From contig NZ_KB904587.1 of assembly GCF_000380145.1 (NCBI RefSeq), positions 201,761 through 265,760 of the forward strand: a stretch of DNA of 64,000 nt. Reading direction: 5' to 3'. The translations under genes were made by a program, and so were the position numbers. This DNA is from Streptococcus thoraltensis DSM 12221 (GTDB taxonomy: Bacteria; Bacillota; Bacilli; Lactobacillales; Streptococcaceae). The notes below the pieces were generated by a model. It saw nothing but the letters and a program-made list of their open reading frames with translations. It was not told the origin of the DNA and ran no database searches. Shown here piece after piece: positions 28,279 through 39,450 of the stretch (positions within the stretch are counted from its first letter, which is position 1; each line of letters begins with the position of its first letter).

Positions 28279-28764
28279 TTATTTTGTCTTTTCGTAAAAG
28301 GTTACATCTTGGTCAATCAGAACATTATTCTCATAAGTGAATTTAGCTGAGAAAAATGGAACGTCTTCTAGAATCCACTTGAACATGAGATAATCCCCTT
28401 CCCAAGTCGGCTTGTCCAGAACCTTATCGTAAGGCACCCACTCCAGAGTTCCTTCTCTTGAGTCTTCATCTGATATCAATTGTCCCTCAAAATCTGTGAT
28501 TTTATAGACGTAGGTATACCAATCATGACCAGGTGTAAAGTTTGGAAAAGTAATCATCCCACGAAAATCCATTGCCTTAACAGTTAAATGGGTTTCTTCT
28601 AAAATTTCACGAATGGCACATTCTTCGGGGGACTCTCCGACTTCTAATTTACCACCCACAGAAATCCACTTGCCTTCATGAACATCATTTTCTTTTTTAT
28701 TTCGGTGCATGAGCAAGAGCTCTTTGCCGTTATCGATGTAGCAAATAGTTGCTAACTTAGTCAT
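28279..28764 (-). CDS. Nudix hydrolase (MutT-like)
   Basis: 161 residues. The complete Nudix box reads GKLEVGESPEECAIREILEETHL. The front part KLATICYIDNGKELLLMHRNKK and the NDVHEGKW segment resemble 8-oxo-dGTP diphosphatases. First gene of the cluster with the AI-2E and TPR genes. Confidence 0.85.
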   Translation of the reverse strand: MTKLATICYIDNGKELLLMHRNKKENDVHEGKWISVGGKLEVGESPEECAIREILEETHLTVKAMDFRGMITFPNFTPGHDWYTYVYKITDFEGQLISDEDSREGTLEWVPYDKVLDKPTWEGDYLMFKWILEDVPFFSAKFTYENNVLIDQDVTFYEKTK

Positions 28765-28791
28765 TTAACCACCTCTTTCACTTATCTAACT

Positions 28792-28826
28792 ATTATATCA
28801 AGTTATCTTCTAAAATGTGCTATAAT
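28792..28826. promoter_or_regulatory. Divergent -10 boxes of the Nudix and lactonase genes
   Basis: Minus strand: TATAAT at 28797-28792. Plus strand: TGC-TATAAT at 28821-28826. Neither has a strong -35. Confidence 0.5.
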
Positions 28827-28864
28827 TTCTTCAAGAACTGGAAAATCACAGAGGAAGTTTTCAT

Positions 28865-29875
28865 ATGATCCACACACTCTATTTCGGAACCTACACCAAA
28901 CGCCTTTCACAGGGGATTTACCAAGCCAAGTTCGATGCTGAGAATGGCAAACTTTCAGATTGCGAGATTTTCTCTCAAACCCAGAACCCCACTTATCTAT
29001 CTTGGTCTGATAAAGAGAGTTTGCTTGCTGTCAAGCAAATCGGTAGTAGGGGAGGTATCGCTTCTTTCGACTCTGAGGGTAGAGAAATTAATCATATCCT
29101 TGCTGAAGGAGCACCTCTCTGTCATCTCAGTTTTGATAAAAAGCGCCAGTTAGCTTATGGAGCCAACTACCACAAGGGAGAAATTTCAGTTTATCATGTC
29201 GATTCTGACGGTCAGCTAAAACTAGCAGATTGTGTTAAACACGAAGGAAAGGGACCACATCCTAATCAAACGACTGCCCATGCTCACTTTGTCGGCCTGA
29301 CTCCTGATAACTTTCTAGTGACCTGTGATTTGGGGAGCGACCAAGTTATCACCTATGATGTCACTGACCAGACGAAACTTAGGATGCTAAATAGTTATCA
29401 AGCCAAAGCTGGCGCTGGTCCTCGTCATCTTATTTTTCACCCACATCTAAACCTTGCCTACGTGCTTTGTGAATTAAATGCGCAGATTGAAATTCTATCT
29501 TATCATGGCAAGGGACAGTTTGACCTAATCGATACGATTTCAACCATTCCGAGAGACTATAAAGGCTTTAATGCTACTGCTGCTATCAGAATATCGTCTG
29601 ACAATCACTTCCTCTATATTAGCAATCGAGGGCATAATTCAATCGCTGCTTATAAAATCTTAGCAGATGGCCACTTAGAACTTCTTCAAATCGAAAATTC
29701 TAAAGGAGATGTTCCAAGAGATTTTACTTTGTCACCTAACGAAAACCACCTTATCGTTGCCCATCAAGAATCAGACAATATCTCGATTTTCAAACGAGAC
29801 CCTCAATCGGGTATGCTAAATTTGATGTCAAATGACTTTTATATCCCTGAATGCGTCTGCCTCTTATTCAAATAA
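28865..29875 (+). CDS. pgl: 6-phosphogluconolactonase-type seven-bladed propeller lactonase
   Basis: 336 residues with repeated beta-propeller blades and the family motifs LYFGTYTKRLSQGIY, GKGPHPNQTTAHAHF, GAGPRHLIFHP and NFTLSPNENHLIVAHQ-like C-terminal strands (here DFTLSPNENHLIVAHQ). It hydrolyses 6-phosphogluconolactone in the pentose phosphate route, although in streptococci the exact lactone is not settled. GAGGAAG precedes the ATG. Confidence 0.88.
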   Translation: MIHTLYFGTYTKRLSQGIYQAKFDAENGKLSDCEIFSQTQNPTYLSWSDKESLLAVKQIGSRGGIASFDSEGREINHILAEGAPLCHLSFDKKRQLAYGANYHKGEISVYHVDSDGQLKLADCVKHEGKGPHPNQTTAHAHFVGLTPDNFLVTCDLGSDQVITYDVTDQTKLRMLNSYQAKAGAGPRHLIFHPHLNLAYVLCELNAQIEILSYHGKGQFDLIDTISTIPRDYKGFNATAAIRISSDNHFLYISNRGHNSIAAYKILADGHLELLQIENSKGDVPRDFTLSPNENHLIVAHQESDNISIFKRDPQSGMLNLMSNDFYIPECVCLLFK

Positions 29876-29929
29876 TTGCTAAATCCAATTTAAAATGTTT
29901 TAATAAATATAAGAAAGAGGTATTTATCT

Positions 29930-30121
29930 ATGAAACCACAAGAACTATTTGACCAAGTTAAAGAAATGATTGCAAAAAAAGATTTTTCAGAAGCTAAAAA
30001 CTTTATTGAAAATCATAAAGAAGACTTAGGACAATATTTTGACAAAGCAAAAGCACTTGTTGAGAATTCTGATGCCGTAAGCGGTGTCGTTGACAAAGTG
30101 AAAAATATCTTTGGCAAATAA
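29930..30121 (+). CDS. Small charged helical protein (63 residues)
   Basis: MKPQELFDQVKEMIAKKDF at the start, and almost the whole chain is amphipathic helix; it ends VVDKVKNIFGK. AAGAGG precedes the ATG and a strong terminator follows. The family is unknown to me; it resembles small stress-type helical proteins of streptococci, but no function can be given. Confidence 0.7.
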   Translation: MKPQELFDQVKEMIAKKDFSEAKNFIENHKEDLGQYFDKAKALVENSDAVSGVVDKVKNIFGK

Positions 30122-30151
30122 ATTGGAGCAAGGGCTCAATGCCATTAAGTT

Positions 30152-30188
30152 AAGTAACCTACCACATTTTGTGGTAGGTTACTTTTTT
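30152..30188 (+). terminator. Terminator of the small helical protein gene
   Basis: Perfect arms AAGTAACCTACCAC and GTGGTAGGTTACTT with a T run. Confidence 0.9.
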
Positions 30189-30220
30189 CTCTGCTACACT
30201 AAAAATAACAAGTAAAAATC

Positions 30221-30808
30221 ATGCTAGATCAGATTAAAGCTCAGTTATATGATAGTAATGATGATATTGTTTCAACTGCCAATCAGTTTGTGCTTAAACC
30301 CGAAAAATAGTTCAGTCGAAAAAGTCAGTTGAGCATGAAAACAATGACTAGAACTATCCTCATCATGGGGGCAATACCTTAGCGAAAGAACTACTTGATT
30401 TGGATCTACCTGTATCTCAGTCTGCTTTTGTTCAGCGACCTTACCAGATTAAATCTCAGGCGTTTGAGGCACTTTTTAGGAATCTCACAGCTAAGATTCC
30501 TAACCCTAGTCTTCTCCCTATTTTATACTCAATGAAAATCAAAAACAAACTAGGCAACGCCGATACAGATAGAACTAAAGTTCGTCAAATCATGTCAATA
30601 AGGTCTGCTTTTGATTTTGGATGAGTATTAAAAACCATCGTCAATAGACAATAGTTACAAAAAGTTAGTTTTTGATTTTGGATGAGTATTAGCTGTAGAT
30701 GATAGTGATGTAATTCTACCAAGAAATCGTTTTGATACGACTACCGCTATTCAAACTGGTGCCCACCACACGCCTTACAACAATACCCTGCAGAACAATG
30801 CGCTCTAA
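30221..30808 (+). pseudogene. IS4-family transposase relic split by a family B repeat
   Basis: Starts MLDQIKAQLYDSNDDIVSTA, has an in-frame stop, continues after a frameshift (KELLDLDLPVSQSAFVQRPY, then QAFEALFRNLTAK), is broken by the B repeat, and resumes AVDDSDVILPRN and TGAHHTPYNN. These match the front and DDE region of IS4-type transposases. The C-terminal half is missing. Confidence 0.75.
30525..30628 (+). repeat. Family B repeat on its own, inside the IS4 relic
   Basis: ATACTCAATGAAAATC...GATTTTGGATGAGTAT, 104 bases. A second partial copy of its right end lies at 30669-30689, about 40 bases further on, suggesting a second B copy with an internal deletion or a local duplication. Confidence 0.9.
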
Positions 30809-30822
30809 ATCCTGTAAATAAT

Positions 30823-30873
30823 AAAACTATTCCAAGCCACATTAGAATAGAGGCGCTTTGGAATAGTTTTTTT
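30823..30873. terminator. Hairpin after the IS4 relic
   Basis: Arms AAAACTATTCCAA and TTGGAATAGTTTT followed by T residues. It may have ended the lost transposon or a neighbouring gene. 30874-31040 shows nothing beyond a hairpin near 31009-31039 with CTAAGC / GCTTAG arms. Confidence 0.6.
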
Positions 30874-31044
30874 GATAGAGTGGAATCTTAACTGAATGGC
30901 ATTGGAGCAAGCGCTCCACCTCTTTTTAATTCGTGCCATGAGCTTCCCATTGAAATTGTTCATACCTTACGTACGGCTTCGCAAATAGGTTACAAAACTA
31001 AGCATAGTCTAAGCTTTTCCATCCCTAAAAAGGCTTAGCGATTC

Positions 31045-31083
31045 AAAAAAACTTGTCTCAACAAAATTGAAGTGACAAGTTTT
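31045..31083 (-). terminator. Terminator of the rml operon
   Basis: Minus-strand arms AAAACTTGTC and GACAAGTTTT with a T run, six bases past rmlB. Confidence 0.8.
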
Positions 31084-31088
31084 CGAAT

Positions 31089-32177
<1,089 letters not shown>

Positions 32178-32666
32178 TTATTTGTTTAACATTTCTTTCA
32201 AATAAGCGATTTTAGCAAAGTCTTTTTGATTATTCTTATCATTACGATAACTGTCTTTAGAAGATGCTTGGTAGATTTTTAAGTATTGCTCCAGAGTGGG
32301 TAAATAGTAGCGGACATCACCATCTCTCAGCTCTTCCAAGTCTTCTAATGGAACACCTGCAAAAGCTGGAAGCGAATGAAGACCACCAAATTCTACCGAA
32401 CAACCTTCTTTTTGGAATTCATGTTCGTGGCGATCTACTAAGATATAGCCTAGTTGACCCATCATCGCAATCAACTCATCTGCCCGATAAATCCGTTCTT
32501 CATCGGGTACTTCCCAGCCTCTAGGGTCACTGGGGACATGAATATCCAAATCACGAGCTACCCAACTTCTACCTGTTCGCTGCTCTAGACCAACCGATCC
32601 CATTAAAAGGGGGATGATTCCTAATTCATTTAAAGACTTTGCAATCTCTAAAAAGCGACCATACAT
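32178..32666 (-). CDS. Nucleotidyltransferase-fold protein inside the rml operon
   Basis: 162 residues. The front LLMGSVGLEQ followed by ARDLDIHV has the GS...DxD pattern of the nucleotidyltransferase fold. No other family signature is seen. Homologues at this place are often labelled phosphoribosylanthranilate isomerase, which the sequence does not support. It starts one base after rmlC ends. A role in sugar metabolism is inferred only from position. Confidence 0.6.
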   Translation of the reverse strand: MYGRFLEIAKSLNELGIIPLLMGSVGLEQRTGRSWVARDLDIHVPSDPRGWEVPDEERIYRADELIAMMGQLGYILVDRHEHEFQKEGCSVEFGGLHSLPAFAGVPLEDLEELRDGDVRYYLPTLEQYLKIYQASSKDSYRNDKNNQKDFAKIAYLKEMLNK

Positions 32667-32667
32667 C

Positions 32668-33261
32668 TTACAATTCTTCCTTAGTCAATGGTTTGACACC
32701 CTTTAGCATTGGGTGGTTTTTATCGGCTTCAGATACTTCTGCCGCATCAAGATTTTCCCATTTAATCCCTAAGCTTGGATCTGCGTAGTTAACAAAGGCG
32801 TATTTTGGTTTAAGCTCCAATGCCCAGTAGTCATTGACTAAGTAACTATAAGACACCTTGTCTGACAAAACTTGAAAGCCATTTGCCACGCCACGAGGAA
32901 CAAAGATTCCTTTTGAAGCATCAATAATCGTTTGGTAGACGTTACCAAAAGTATCTCCTTCACGCAGGTCAACCCAAGAACCCAATACTTTTCCTTCATC
33001 TGCAACAGAAATGTACTTATCCCATGGCTCTGCATGAAGACCACGAAGAACATTTTTGCGTGAGAAAGAAACGTTATTTTGAAGTTTTCCTTCAGCAAAG
33101 AAGCTTTCTGGAAAACCGAGTGGAATCATTTTTTCTTTTTGGAAATTTTCTTTGAACCAACCACGATTGTCCCCACGAACTGGAATATCAAATTCTAACA
33201 AACCTGGGATAGCCTCGATTTTACGGCAGGCTAATTCTTTGTCAAAAAATTGTTCAGTCAT
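32668..33261 (-). CDS. rmlC: dTDP-4-dehydrorhamnose 3,5-epimerase RmlC
   Basis: 197 residues, the longer streptococcal form. A cupin with RGDNRGWFKENF, the catalytic-His strand VLRGLHAEPWDKYISV and FVPRGVANGFQVL. Third step of the rhamnose route. Its ATG overlaps the last base of rmlA. Confidence 0.95.
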   Translation of the reverse strand: MTEQFFDKELACRKIEAIPGLLEFDIPVRGDNRGWFKENFQKEKMIPLGFPESFFAEGKLQNNVSFSRKNVLRGLHAEPWDKYISVADEGKVLGSWVDLREGDTFGNVYQTIIDASKGIFVPRGVANGFQVLSDKVSYSYLVNDYWALELKPKYAFVNYADPSLGIKWENLDAAEVSEADKNHPMLKGVKPLTKEEL

Positions 33262-34130
33262 TATGCTTCTCCAATCAATCGGAGCAAGTATTGTCCGTAT
33301 TCATTTTTCTTAAGCGGTTGTGCCAATTCAAGAACCTGCTCTCTAGTAATGTAGCCCATACGATAAGCAATTTCTTCAAGGTTAGCAACTTGAACATTTT
33401 GCAGACGTTGAACGGTTTCAATATACTGACTGGCTTCAAGAAGTGACTCATGAGTACCAGTATCTAACCATGCAAAACCACGACCCATTAATTCAACTGA
33501 TAAATCACCACGATCAAGATAGGCCTTGTTAACATCTGTGATTTCTAGCTCGCCACGAGGTGATGGTTTGATGCTTTTAGCAATTTCCACCACATCATTA
33601 TCGTAAAAGTAAAGTCCTGTAACCGCAAAGTTTGATTTAGGCTCTTCAGGTTTTTCTTCGATAGAAACAGCATTCATACTATCATCAAACTCAACAACTC
33701 CAAAACGTTCTGGGTCTTTAACTTGGTAACCAAATACCGTTGCCCCAGATTTTTTTGCAGCAGCACGTTGAAGCATTTTTGTTAAACCGTTTCCGTGATA
33801 AATATTGTCGCCCAATACCAAAGCAACATTGTCATCACCAATAAACTCTTCACCAATGATAAAGGCTTGTGCCAAACCATCTGGACTTGGTTGCTCAGCA
33901 TACTCTAAGTTAATGCCTAGTTCTGAACCATCCCCGAGTAAATCTTTAAAACGAGGAAGATCTTGAGGGGTTGAGATGATTAAAATATCTTTAATACCAG
34001 CCAACATAAGGGTTGACAATGGGTAAAAAATCATTGGTTTATCATAAATTGGCATGAGCTGTTTTGAAGCAGCACGTGTTAAAGGATACAAACGTGTTCC
34101 TGAACCACCAGCAAGAATAATACCTTTCAT
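33261..34130 (-). CDS. rmlA: Glucose-1-phosphate thymidylyltransferase RmlA
   Basis: 289 residues. Nucleotide-binding loop [11 protein letters not shown], then [25 protein letters not shown] and VEFDDSM motifs. Makes dTDP-glucose. First gene of the operon, with GGAGT before the ATG. Confidence 0.97.
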   Translation of the reverse strand: MKGIILAGGSGTRLYPLTRAASKQLMPIYDKPMIFYPLSTLMLAGIKDILIISTPQDLPRFKDLLGDGSELGINLEYAEQPSPDGLAQAFIIGEEFIGDDNVALVLGDNIYHGNGLTKMLQRAAAKKSGATVFGYQVKDPERFGVVEFDDSMNAVSIEEKPEEPKSNFAVTGLYFYDNDVVEIAKSIKPSPRGELEITDVNKAYLDRGDLSVELMGRGFAWLDTGTHESLLEASQYIETVQRLQNVQVANLEEIAYRMGYITREQVLELAQPLKKNEYGQYLLRLIGEA

Positions 34131-34183
34131 AATGAAGGACTCCTTTTTTATTGAAAATTTCTTTTCCTTAGTTAGTAATCGAT

Positions 34184-35314
34184 TTATTTTATCATATTTT
34201 CACTATATTTGTCAGCTTTTACCGTATGGCAAATATAGTTAGAAGCCTTGTAATCATCCGAATGCAACCAAAACTCTTGATTTTTCAGCATTGAAACGAG
34301 TTCTCTTGCAATCAGAGGACCTGTTGTTAACCCAGATGAACCTAACCCGCTTGCGACATAGACCCCTTCTAAATCAGGCACTTGACCATAAAAAGGCGAA
34401 AAATCGCTGGTATAGGCTCGGATACCGATGCGATCACTTTTGGAAACAGCTTCATCCACCTTAGGGAAGAACTCACGAGCTTCTGATTCCAAGCGATTAA
34501 GCACCGTTTCATCCACTGTCAAATCGAACCCCTTATCGTTTTCATGGCTGGCACCAACAGACACCTTGCCATCAATAAACGGGATGACATCTAGCTCACC
34601 TTCGGGCATAAAGACAGGAAGATCTTCTGTTTGGTAATCCTCAAACTGATAATCTAATAACTGACCTTTCTGAGGACGTACATCAACATCATAGCCAAGC
34701 GGTTCCAATATTTTTCCTAACCAGGCACCGGTAGCAAGAATGACCCTATCAAAAAGTTGATTATCAATATCATAGCCATTCGCCACTTTTTTCAATCTTA
34801 CTTCTTTACGCACGACTGGACACGCTGATGCTTGCAACAAGGTCTGCGTCAAAGCTGCACCATCCAATCGAGCTGCACCTGAAGCATAAAGCATTTGACC
34901 TTCAGTCTGTAAATCTGGAAAAGCTGCTTTGACATCTTCTTCAGAAAGGATGGTCAAGTCACCGATTAATGGAGACTCCTCAAGACGGCTATGGGCTAGT
35001 TCATATAGGTCTTGAAAATGTTCGGGTGTCTTTTTATGAAGAAAGATACCAACTTGCTTATAAAAGGACGTGTCAAAACCATCCTCTTCTAAATCAGAGA
35101 CCATCTGCGGGTAAAAATCAGCTCCTAGGCGAGCCATTTTATACCAGGCTTTATTACGACGGCGTGAAAACCAAGGACTAATAATCCCTGCCGCAGCTTT
35201 TGTCGCCTGACCAAGACCGTAATCAAAAACGGTAACCTCCATATCCTTTTCTTTTGATAAATAGTAGGCAGCAGTTGAACCGACTATGCCTGCGCCAATA
35301 ATAGCAACTTTCAT
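34184..35314 (-). CDS. FAD-dependent oxidoreductase, glycine oxidase / DadA type
   Basis: 376 residues from the ATG at 35314, preceded by GGAAG; a longer frame overlaps zupT. The FAD dinucleotide motif is [13 protein letters not shown]; the DAO family C-terminus reads [16 protein letters not shown]. It probably oxidises an amino acid to the imino acid, but the substrate cannot be read from the sequence. Confidence 0.8.
   Translation of the reverse strand: MKVAIIGAGIVGSTAAYYLSKEKDMEVTVFDYGLGQATKAAAGIISPWFSRRRNKAWYKMARLGADFYPQMVSDLEEDGFDTSFYKQVGIFLHKKTPEHFQDLYELAHSRLEESPLIGDLTILSEEDVKAAFPDLQTEGQMLYASGAARLDGAALTQTLLQASACPVVRKEVRLKKVANGYDIDNQLFDRVILATGAWLGKILEPLGYDVDVRPQKGQLLDYQFEDYQTEDLPVFMPEGELDVIPFIDGKVSVGASHENDKGFDLTVDETVLNRLESEAREFFPKVDEAVSKSDRIGIRAYTSDFSPFYGQVPDLEGVYVASGLGSSGLTTGPLIARELVSMLKNQEFWLHSDDYKASNYICHTVKADKYSENMIK
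34186..34215 (-). promoter_or_regulatory. Probable promoter of the rml operon
   Basis: CTGACA, 18-base spacer, TAAAAT. The -35 lies inside the end of the upstream oxidoreductase gene. Confidence 0.5.
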
Positions 35315-35334
35315 TTTCTTCCTTTCTAAGTGAC

Positions 35335-36159
35335 TCACCCCAGAGCCACATCCATGACCATCATAATCACAAAGCCCATCATCAAGCCAAGTGTTGCAAT
35401 ATCAGTGTTTCCATTGGTTTGCGATTCTGGAATCAGCTCTTCCACCACAACAAAAATCATCGCACCTGCCGCAAAAGACAGGGCATAGGGCAAAATAGGC
35501 ATCATGGCAAGAACCAATGCTGCACCAAGAACAGCTCCGATAGGTTCTACGATGGCTGACATAGATCCTAAATAAAAGGCTGCTTTCCGACTTTTACCAT
35601 CTGCTCGAATGGGGATAGAGAGAGCCGCCCCTTCAGGAATATTTTGCAAACCAATCCCTACAGCTAGGCTGATAGCTCCAACTAAAGCTGGAATAGTAAA
35701 ATTACCTTGTCCCAGAGCGCCAAAAGTGACACCGACAGCTAAACCTTCAGGGATATTATGTATGGTAATGGCCAAAAATAAGAGGGCTGTTTTCGATAAT
35801 TTTTTCTCAGGTTGCAAGCCTTCAACCTCTTCAAGACCTTTATCCAAATGCAAATGGGGGACTAGGGCATCGATCAAGCGAATAAAATAGCCGCCTAAGA
35901 GAAAGCCTGTCGCTGCTGGAATAAAGGCCCACTTACCATAGGAAGTTTCAGCGTAGGAAATGGATGGCGCTAAGAGCGACCAAAAAGAAGCTGCAATCAT
36001 AACCCCTGCCGCAAATCCCATCATTACATCTAAGAGTTTACGACTGATGTGCTTGAAGAAAAAGACAATGGCTGAGCCCACAATGGTACAAGACCAAGTA
36101 AATAAACCAGCTAATAAGGCTAGAAAAACTACATTTTGTGATGACATCCATTCAATCAT
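35335..36159 (-). CDS. zupT: ZIP-family zinc transporter ZupT
   Basis: 274 residues from the ATG at 36159 (AGAGG six bases upstream), in preference to an in-frame TTG two codons earlier. About eight helices. The metal path motifs are HNIPEGLAVG in helix 4 and QNIPEGAALS in helix 5. Imports Zn2+ and perhaps other divalent ions. It follows nif3 by nine bases; the shared run zupT-nif3-trmK is likely one transcript. Confidence 0.88.
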   Translation of the reverse strand: MIEWMSSQNVVFLALLAGLFTWSCTIVGSAIVFFFKHISRKLLDVMMGFAAGVMIAASFWSLLAPSISYAETSYGKWAFIPAATGFLLGGYFIRLIDALVPHLHLDKGLEEVEGLQPEKKLSKTALLFLAITIHNIPEGLAVGVTFGALGQGNFTIPALVGAISLAVGIGLQNIPEGAALSIPIRADGKSRKAAFYLGSMSAIVEPIGAVLGAALVLAMMPILPYALSFAAGAMIFVVVEELIPESQTNGNTDIATLGLMMGFVIMMVMDVALG

Positions 36160-36168
36160 AAGCAACCT

Positions 36169-36963
36169 CTACAAATGTGAAAAGGGATTGGTCGATGATT
36201 GGCTTTCAAGGATTTCCACTTCCCACTTCTCCTCTTGTTTCCATTCATTCAGGTGTTTGGCAATTTCAGAGATAAACAGCACTTCAATGTGGTGACCTGG
36301 ATCAATCGCACAAAGACCATCGGTAATCATTTCCTGTGCTGTATGGTAGTAAATATCTCCCGTCACATAAAGCTGGGCTCCTTTTGCTAAGGCTTCTCGG
36401 TAGAAGGATTGTCCTGAACCACCACAGATAGCAACTTTTGAAATGTTTGGGTTCTGATGATCATAGCGCACTAAACGAACACTATCTAAACCAAAGCTAT
36501 TTTTGACTTTTTTGGCAAAATCCTCCAAAGACTGCTCGGGTATGTCACCAATTCTGCCAATCCCTTCTTGATCAGCGGTTAAAAACAGAGGTTCTGTATT
36601 TTCAATCCCTAGCATCTGGCAAAACCAATCGTTAAGACCGTTTGGGATGATGTCAATATTGGTATGACTGACATAAACAGCAATGTCATTTTTTACCAAA
36701 TTTAAAAGAATATCACGTTGAGGCGATGAAACCAAGTCTTTGATGTCTTTAAAAATGGGGGCGTGTTTGGTGATGATTAAATCAACTTCTTTAGCAATGG
36801 CTTCTGCTACTGTGTTTTCACGCACATCAAGAGTCACCATGACCTTTTTAATATCCTTGTCCAAGCTGCCTATTTGAAGTCCAACCACGTCACCTTCCAT
36901 TGAGAACTCAGGTGGACAGTAAATTTCGTATCGATCTATTAATGCTTTAGCTAACATCTCCAA
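36169..36963 (-). CDS. Nif3-like dinuclear metal protein
   Basis: 264 residues. NIF3/DUF34 family with two metal-binding stretches: [10 protein letters not shown] near the front and GHHIEVLFI near the end. Annotated as GTP cyclohydrolase I type 2 homologue; the true reaction is unknown. It overlaps trmK by 17 bases, a conserved pair in Firmicutes. Confidence 0.88.
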   Translation of the reverse strand: MEMLAKALIDRYEIYCPPEFSMEGDVVGLQIGSLDKDIKKVMVTLDVRENTVAEAIAKEVDLIITKHAPIFKDIKDLVSSPQRDILLNLVKNDIAVYVSHTNIDIIPNGLNDWFCQMLGIENTEPLFLTADQEGIGRIGDIPEQSLEDFAKKVKNSFGLDSVRLVRYDHQNPNISKVAICGGSGQSFYREALAKGAQLYVTGDIYYHTAQEMITDGLCAIDPGHHIEVLFISEIAKHLNEWKQEEKWEVEILESQSSTNPFSHL

Positions 36964-37633
36964 TAACCTCCTTAATCTCCGTCATCTTAGCTGTGATAAC
37001 ATCTCGTTCGGCCTTTTTTTCTTCTGGTATGGAAGAATAAGCATAGGCTAACTTTTCCCACTCTCTTTGCCATTTTTGTTTGAAAATAGTTGTCTTCTCT
37101 TCCAAAAGATGTGGACCAAATCTTAATTCACGGCTGGTTAGGGACATACCGCCATGCTCTGCTACAATAATTTCGTAGTATTTTTTATTTTCCGACATAA
37201 TGGCTTCAGAGACGATTTGAAAATCGTTTTCTTGTAACCAAGTTCGTAAATCATCTTCTCGGTTGTTTGGCTGTAGAATTAAGCGCTCGACGGCAGATAG
37301 TTTTTCTTTACCCGCTTCTAAAATATCTGATATGAGGCGACCTCCCATTCCACAGATGGTGATAACCGTTACCTGATCACTTGTCTCAAAAGCACCTAAG
37401 CCATTTGCCAGACGGACCTCAATCTTGTCTGACAAGTTTGAGGACTGCGCATTTTTGAGAGCCGATTGATATGGACCTTGTACCACTTCACCCGCAATCG
37501 CACGCTCAATTAGTCCTTGTTCTAATAAAGCAATTGGCAGATAGGCGTGGTCACTGCCGACATCTAACAAAACAGAGCCTTTAGGGACAAACTGAGCGAC
37601 TTCTGACAGTCTCTTTGATAATTGTGTTTCCAT
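36947..37633 (-). CDS. trmK: tRNA (adenine-22-N1)-methyltransferase TrmK
   Basis: 228 residues. SAM-binding motif [30 protein letters not shown] and LILQPNNRE are those of the TrmK family. It makes m1A22 in tRNA. A terminator and a TATAAT box (37675-37670) lie upstream; the ribosome site (AAAGAG) is weak and distant. Confidence 0.92.
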   Translation of the reverse strand: METQLSKRLSEVAQFVPKGSVLLDVGSDHAYLPIALLEQGLIERAIAGEVVQGPYQSALKNAQSSNLSDKIEVRLANGLGAFETSDQVTVITICGMGGRLISDILEAGKEKLSAVERLILQPNNREDDLRTWLQENDFQIVSEAIMSENKKYYEIIVAEHGGMSLTSRELRFGPHLLEEKTTIFKQKWQREWEKLAYAYSSIPEEKKAERDVITAKMTEIKEVIGDVS

Positions 37634-37678
37634 TTGTTTTATAATACTCTTTCATTCTTACAATACTACTATTATACC

Positions 37679-37703
37679 AAAAAACCGCCCTTGTATGGGC
37701 GGT
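37679..37703 (-). terminator. Terminator of the metA-dnaD transcript region upstream of trmK
   Basis: Minus-strand ACCGCCC-ATACAA-GGGCGGT with a T run, lying between the dnaD stop and the trmK promoter. Confidence 0.8.
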
Positions 37704-37731
37704 AAATGCGAGCTTTTGACAATCTTAAATG

Positions 37732-38409
37732 CTAATTATCATTCCCCCATATACTCATAGCATTGAGGAAATCATCTGACACGGTGACTTTCTTTGGATC
37801 TGCTTCTTCACGCTGTCGCCGTCTTTCCTCCACTTGACGAACGGTTGTGATGCCATCGCGTTTCCAGTTTCGTAAGATAGCATTGATATAATTCCAGCTA
37901 GTTTTGTTATTGAAAACTGCTTCACGGAGGGCTTGGCGAACTAAGTCTGGATCAATCCCATCTTCTTTGACTGTTTTGGTTAAATCTTCTAATTCAAAGG
38001 GACTTAGAAGTCTCCCCAATTCGTTTTCAAAATCTTGAACCAATCCCTTGAGGGCATTTTCCGATGTTTTTGGAGCTTCTTTTTTGACTTCCAACAGATT
38101 ATCTAATTTATTCAGAGCTGGTGTGGTATCAAAAATCATTTCAATTTCACCACCAAGTTCAATGGTCTTCGTATCTAACAACTCTTGATCAGTTAAGCGC
38201 GAAATAATGCGATTAATATCTGAGACTGTTTTACCAATGCTTTCGGCAATTTCACTAGGAGACATTTCTTCTTTGTGACTGGTATTTTGAAAATAAAAGA
38301 ATTGCCACACTAAAAAATCTTCAGCTGACTCAAAAATGTTATGATAATTAAATAATAAAGCTGCGGGTAATACTAGATTTCCCTGCTTCATGGCTTGGGT
38401 ATAGGTCAT
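37732..38409 (-). CDS. dnaD: DnaD-family replication initiation protein
   Basis: 225 residues from the ATG at 38409, after AGAGGA. The N-terminal winged-helix part is followed by the DDBH2 domain with the conserved SWNYINAILRNWKRDGI ending (YxxxILxxW). It helps load the replicative helicase. It starts nine bases after metA. Confidence 0.88.
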   Translation of the reverse strand: MTYTQAMKQGNLVLPAALLFNYHNIFESAEDFLVWQFFYFQNTSHKEEMSPSEIAESIGKTVSDINRIISRLTDQELLDTKTIELGGEIEMIFDTTPALNKLDNLLEVKKEAPKTSENALKGLVQDFENELGRLLSPFELEDLTKTVKEDGIDPDLVRQALREAVFNNKTSWNYINAILRNWKRDGITTVRQVEERRRQREEADPKKVTVSDDFLNAMSIWGNDN

Positions 38410-38418
38410 CAAAATCCT

Positions 38419-39345
38419 CTAATCATGTGTTTGTAAGTCTTCCAAATGGTAGGGTGTTTCTTGGTAAACTGCATAGTTAATCCAGTTACTGAAAAAGGTT
38501 GCCGCAGCTAAACTCCAGCGCATTTGAATCCCATCTTCTGGCTCATCATTTTTATAATAAGATACAGGAAGTTTGGGATTTTTGCCAGCCTTTTGGTCTC
38601 TCAAATATTCATTTCCCAGAGTATCACGATCGTACTCCAAATGTCCAAAGCTATAAACTTCTCGCAAATCATCAGATGCTAGTATAGATAAGCCTACTGC
38701 TTGTCCTTTGGCTAAAATACTTAAAGCCGTTTTGTCTTTAACGTCTTTTTCTAGAATACCTGTGTAACGAGAATGAGGTGCCTTGAAGGTATCATCAAAG
38801 CCACGGAACAAGAGATTGGTAGGATGTTCAACATTCTGATCATAAACACCTGACAACTTCTCTTTAAGAGTGACCTTCTTAATACCATATTTATGATAGA
38901 GCGAAGCTTGCGCACCCCAGCAAAGATGTAGGGTTGAGTATACATGATCCTTTGACCAGTCAAATATAGCAACCAACTCCTGCCAATAATCAACCGCTTC
39001 AAAAGGGAAGGTTTCAACTGGAGCGCCTGTGATAATCATCCCGTCATAATACCGATGCTTAATATCATCAAAAGTCTTGTAAAAAGTTTCCAAATACTGG
39101 ACTTCTGTATTTTTAGACTCGTGACTCTCCATGTAAAGAAAGTCCACATTGATTTGCAAGGGAGTGTTCGCCAGTAACCTCAAGAGTTGTACTTCCGTCG
39201 CTTCCTTGGTCGGCATGAGGTTTACAATCAAAATTTCCAAGGGGCGAATATTTTGCTGTTGGGCACGTTCATTGTCCATGATAAAGACATTTTCTGAACG
39301 TAAAATCGTTAAAGTGGGTAGCTGCGTGTCTAATTTTATTGGCAT
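38419..39345 (-). CDS. metA: Homoserine O-acyltransferase MetA, predicted acetyl-CoA type
   Basis: 308 residues. The nucleophile is Cys-142 in [17 protein letters not shown], with a His in FGHLEYD. Residue 111 is Glu (TGAPVETFP). From published work on MetA enzymes, Glu at this position favours acetyl-CoA and Gly favours succinyl-CoA, so O-acetylhomoserine is the likely product. First step of methionine synthesis. Own promoter at 39379-39407. Confidence 0.92.
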   Translation of the reverse strand: MPIKLDTQLPTLTILRSENVFIMDNERAQQQNIRPLEILIVNLMPTKEATEVQLLRLLANTPLQINVDFLYMESHESKNTEVQYLETFYKTFDDIKHRYYDGMIITGAPVETFPFEAVDYWQELVAIFDWSKDHVYSTLHLCWGAQASLYHKYGIKKVTLKEKLSGVYDQNVEHPTNLLFRGFDDTFKAPHSRYTGILEKDVKDKTALSILAKGQAVGLSILASDDLREVYSFGHLEYDRDTLGNEYLRDQKAGKNPKLPVSYYKNDEPEDGIQMRWSLAAATFFSNWINYAVYQETPYHLEDLQTHD

Positions 39346-39378
39346 AAAAACTCCCTTTTCTACCTAGTCATTAGTACT

Positions 39379-39407
39379 ATTATAGTCAAGGGAGTTATAG
39401 GTTTCAA
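39379..39407 (-). promoter_or_regulatory. Promoter of metA
   Basis: TTGAAA, 17-base spacer, TATAAT; GGGAG ribosome site. The leader is under 40 bases, so no S-box or other riboswitch fits before the start codon. Confidence 0.75.
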
Positions 39408-39450
39408 ATTTGGAAAAACTAGCTCTAGTTATAGTTATTTTTTATAACGA

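Noticed and set aside
39350..39396. AACTCCCTT / AAGGGAGTT inverted repeat at metA as a riboswitch stem
   Set aside because: The distal arm lies in the promoter spacer and would not be in the mRNA.
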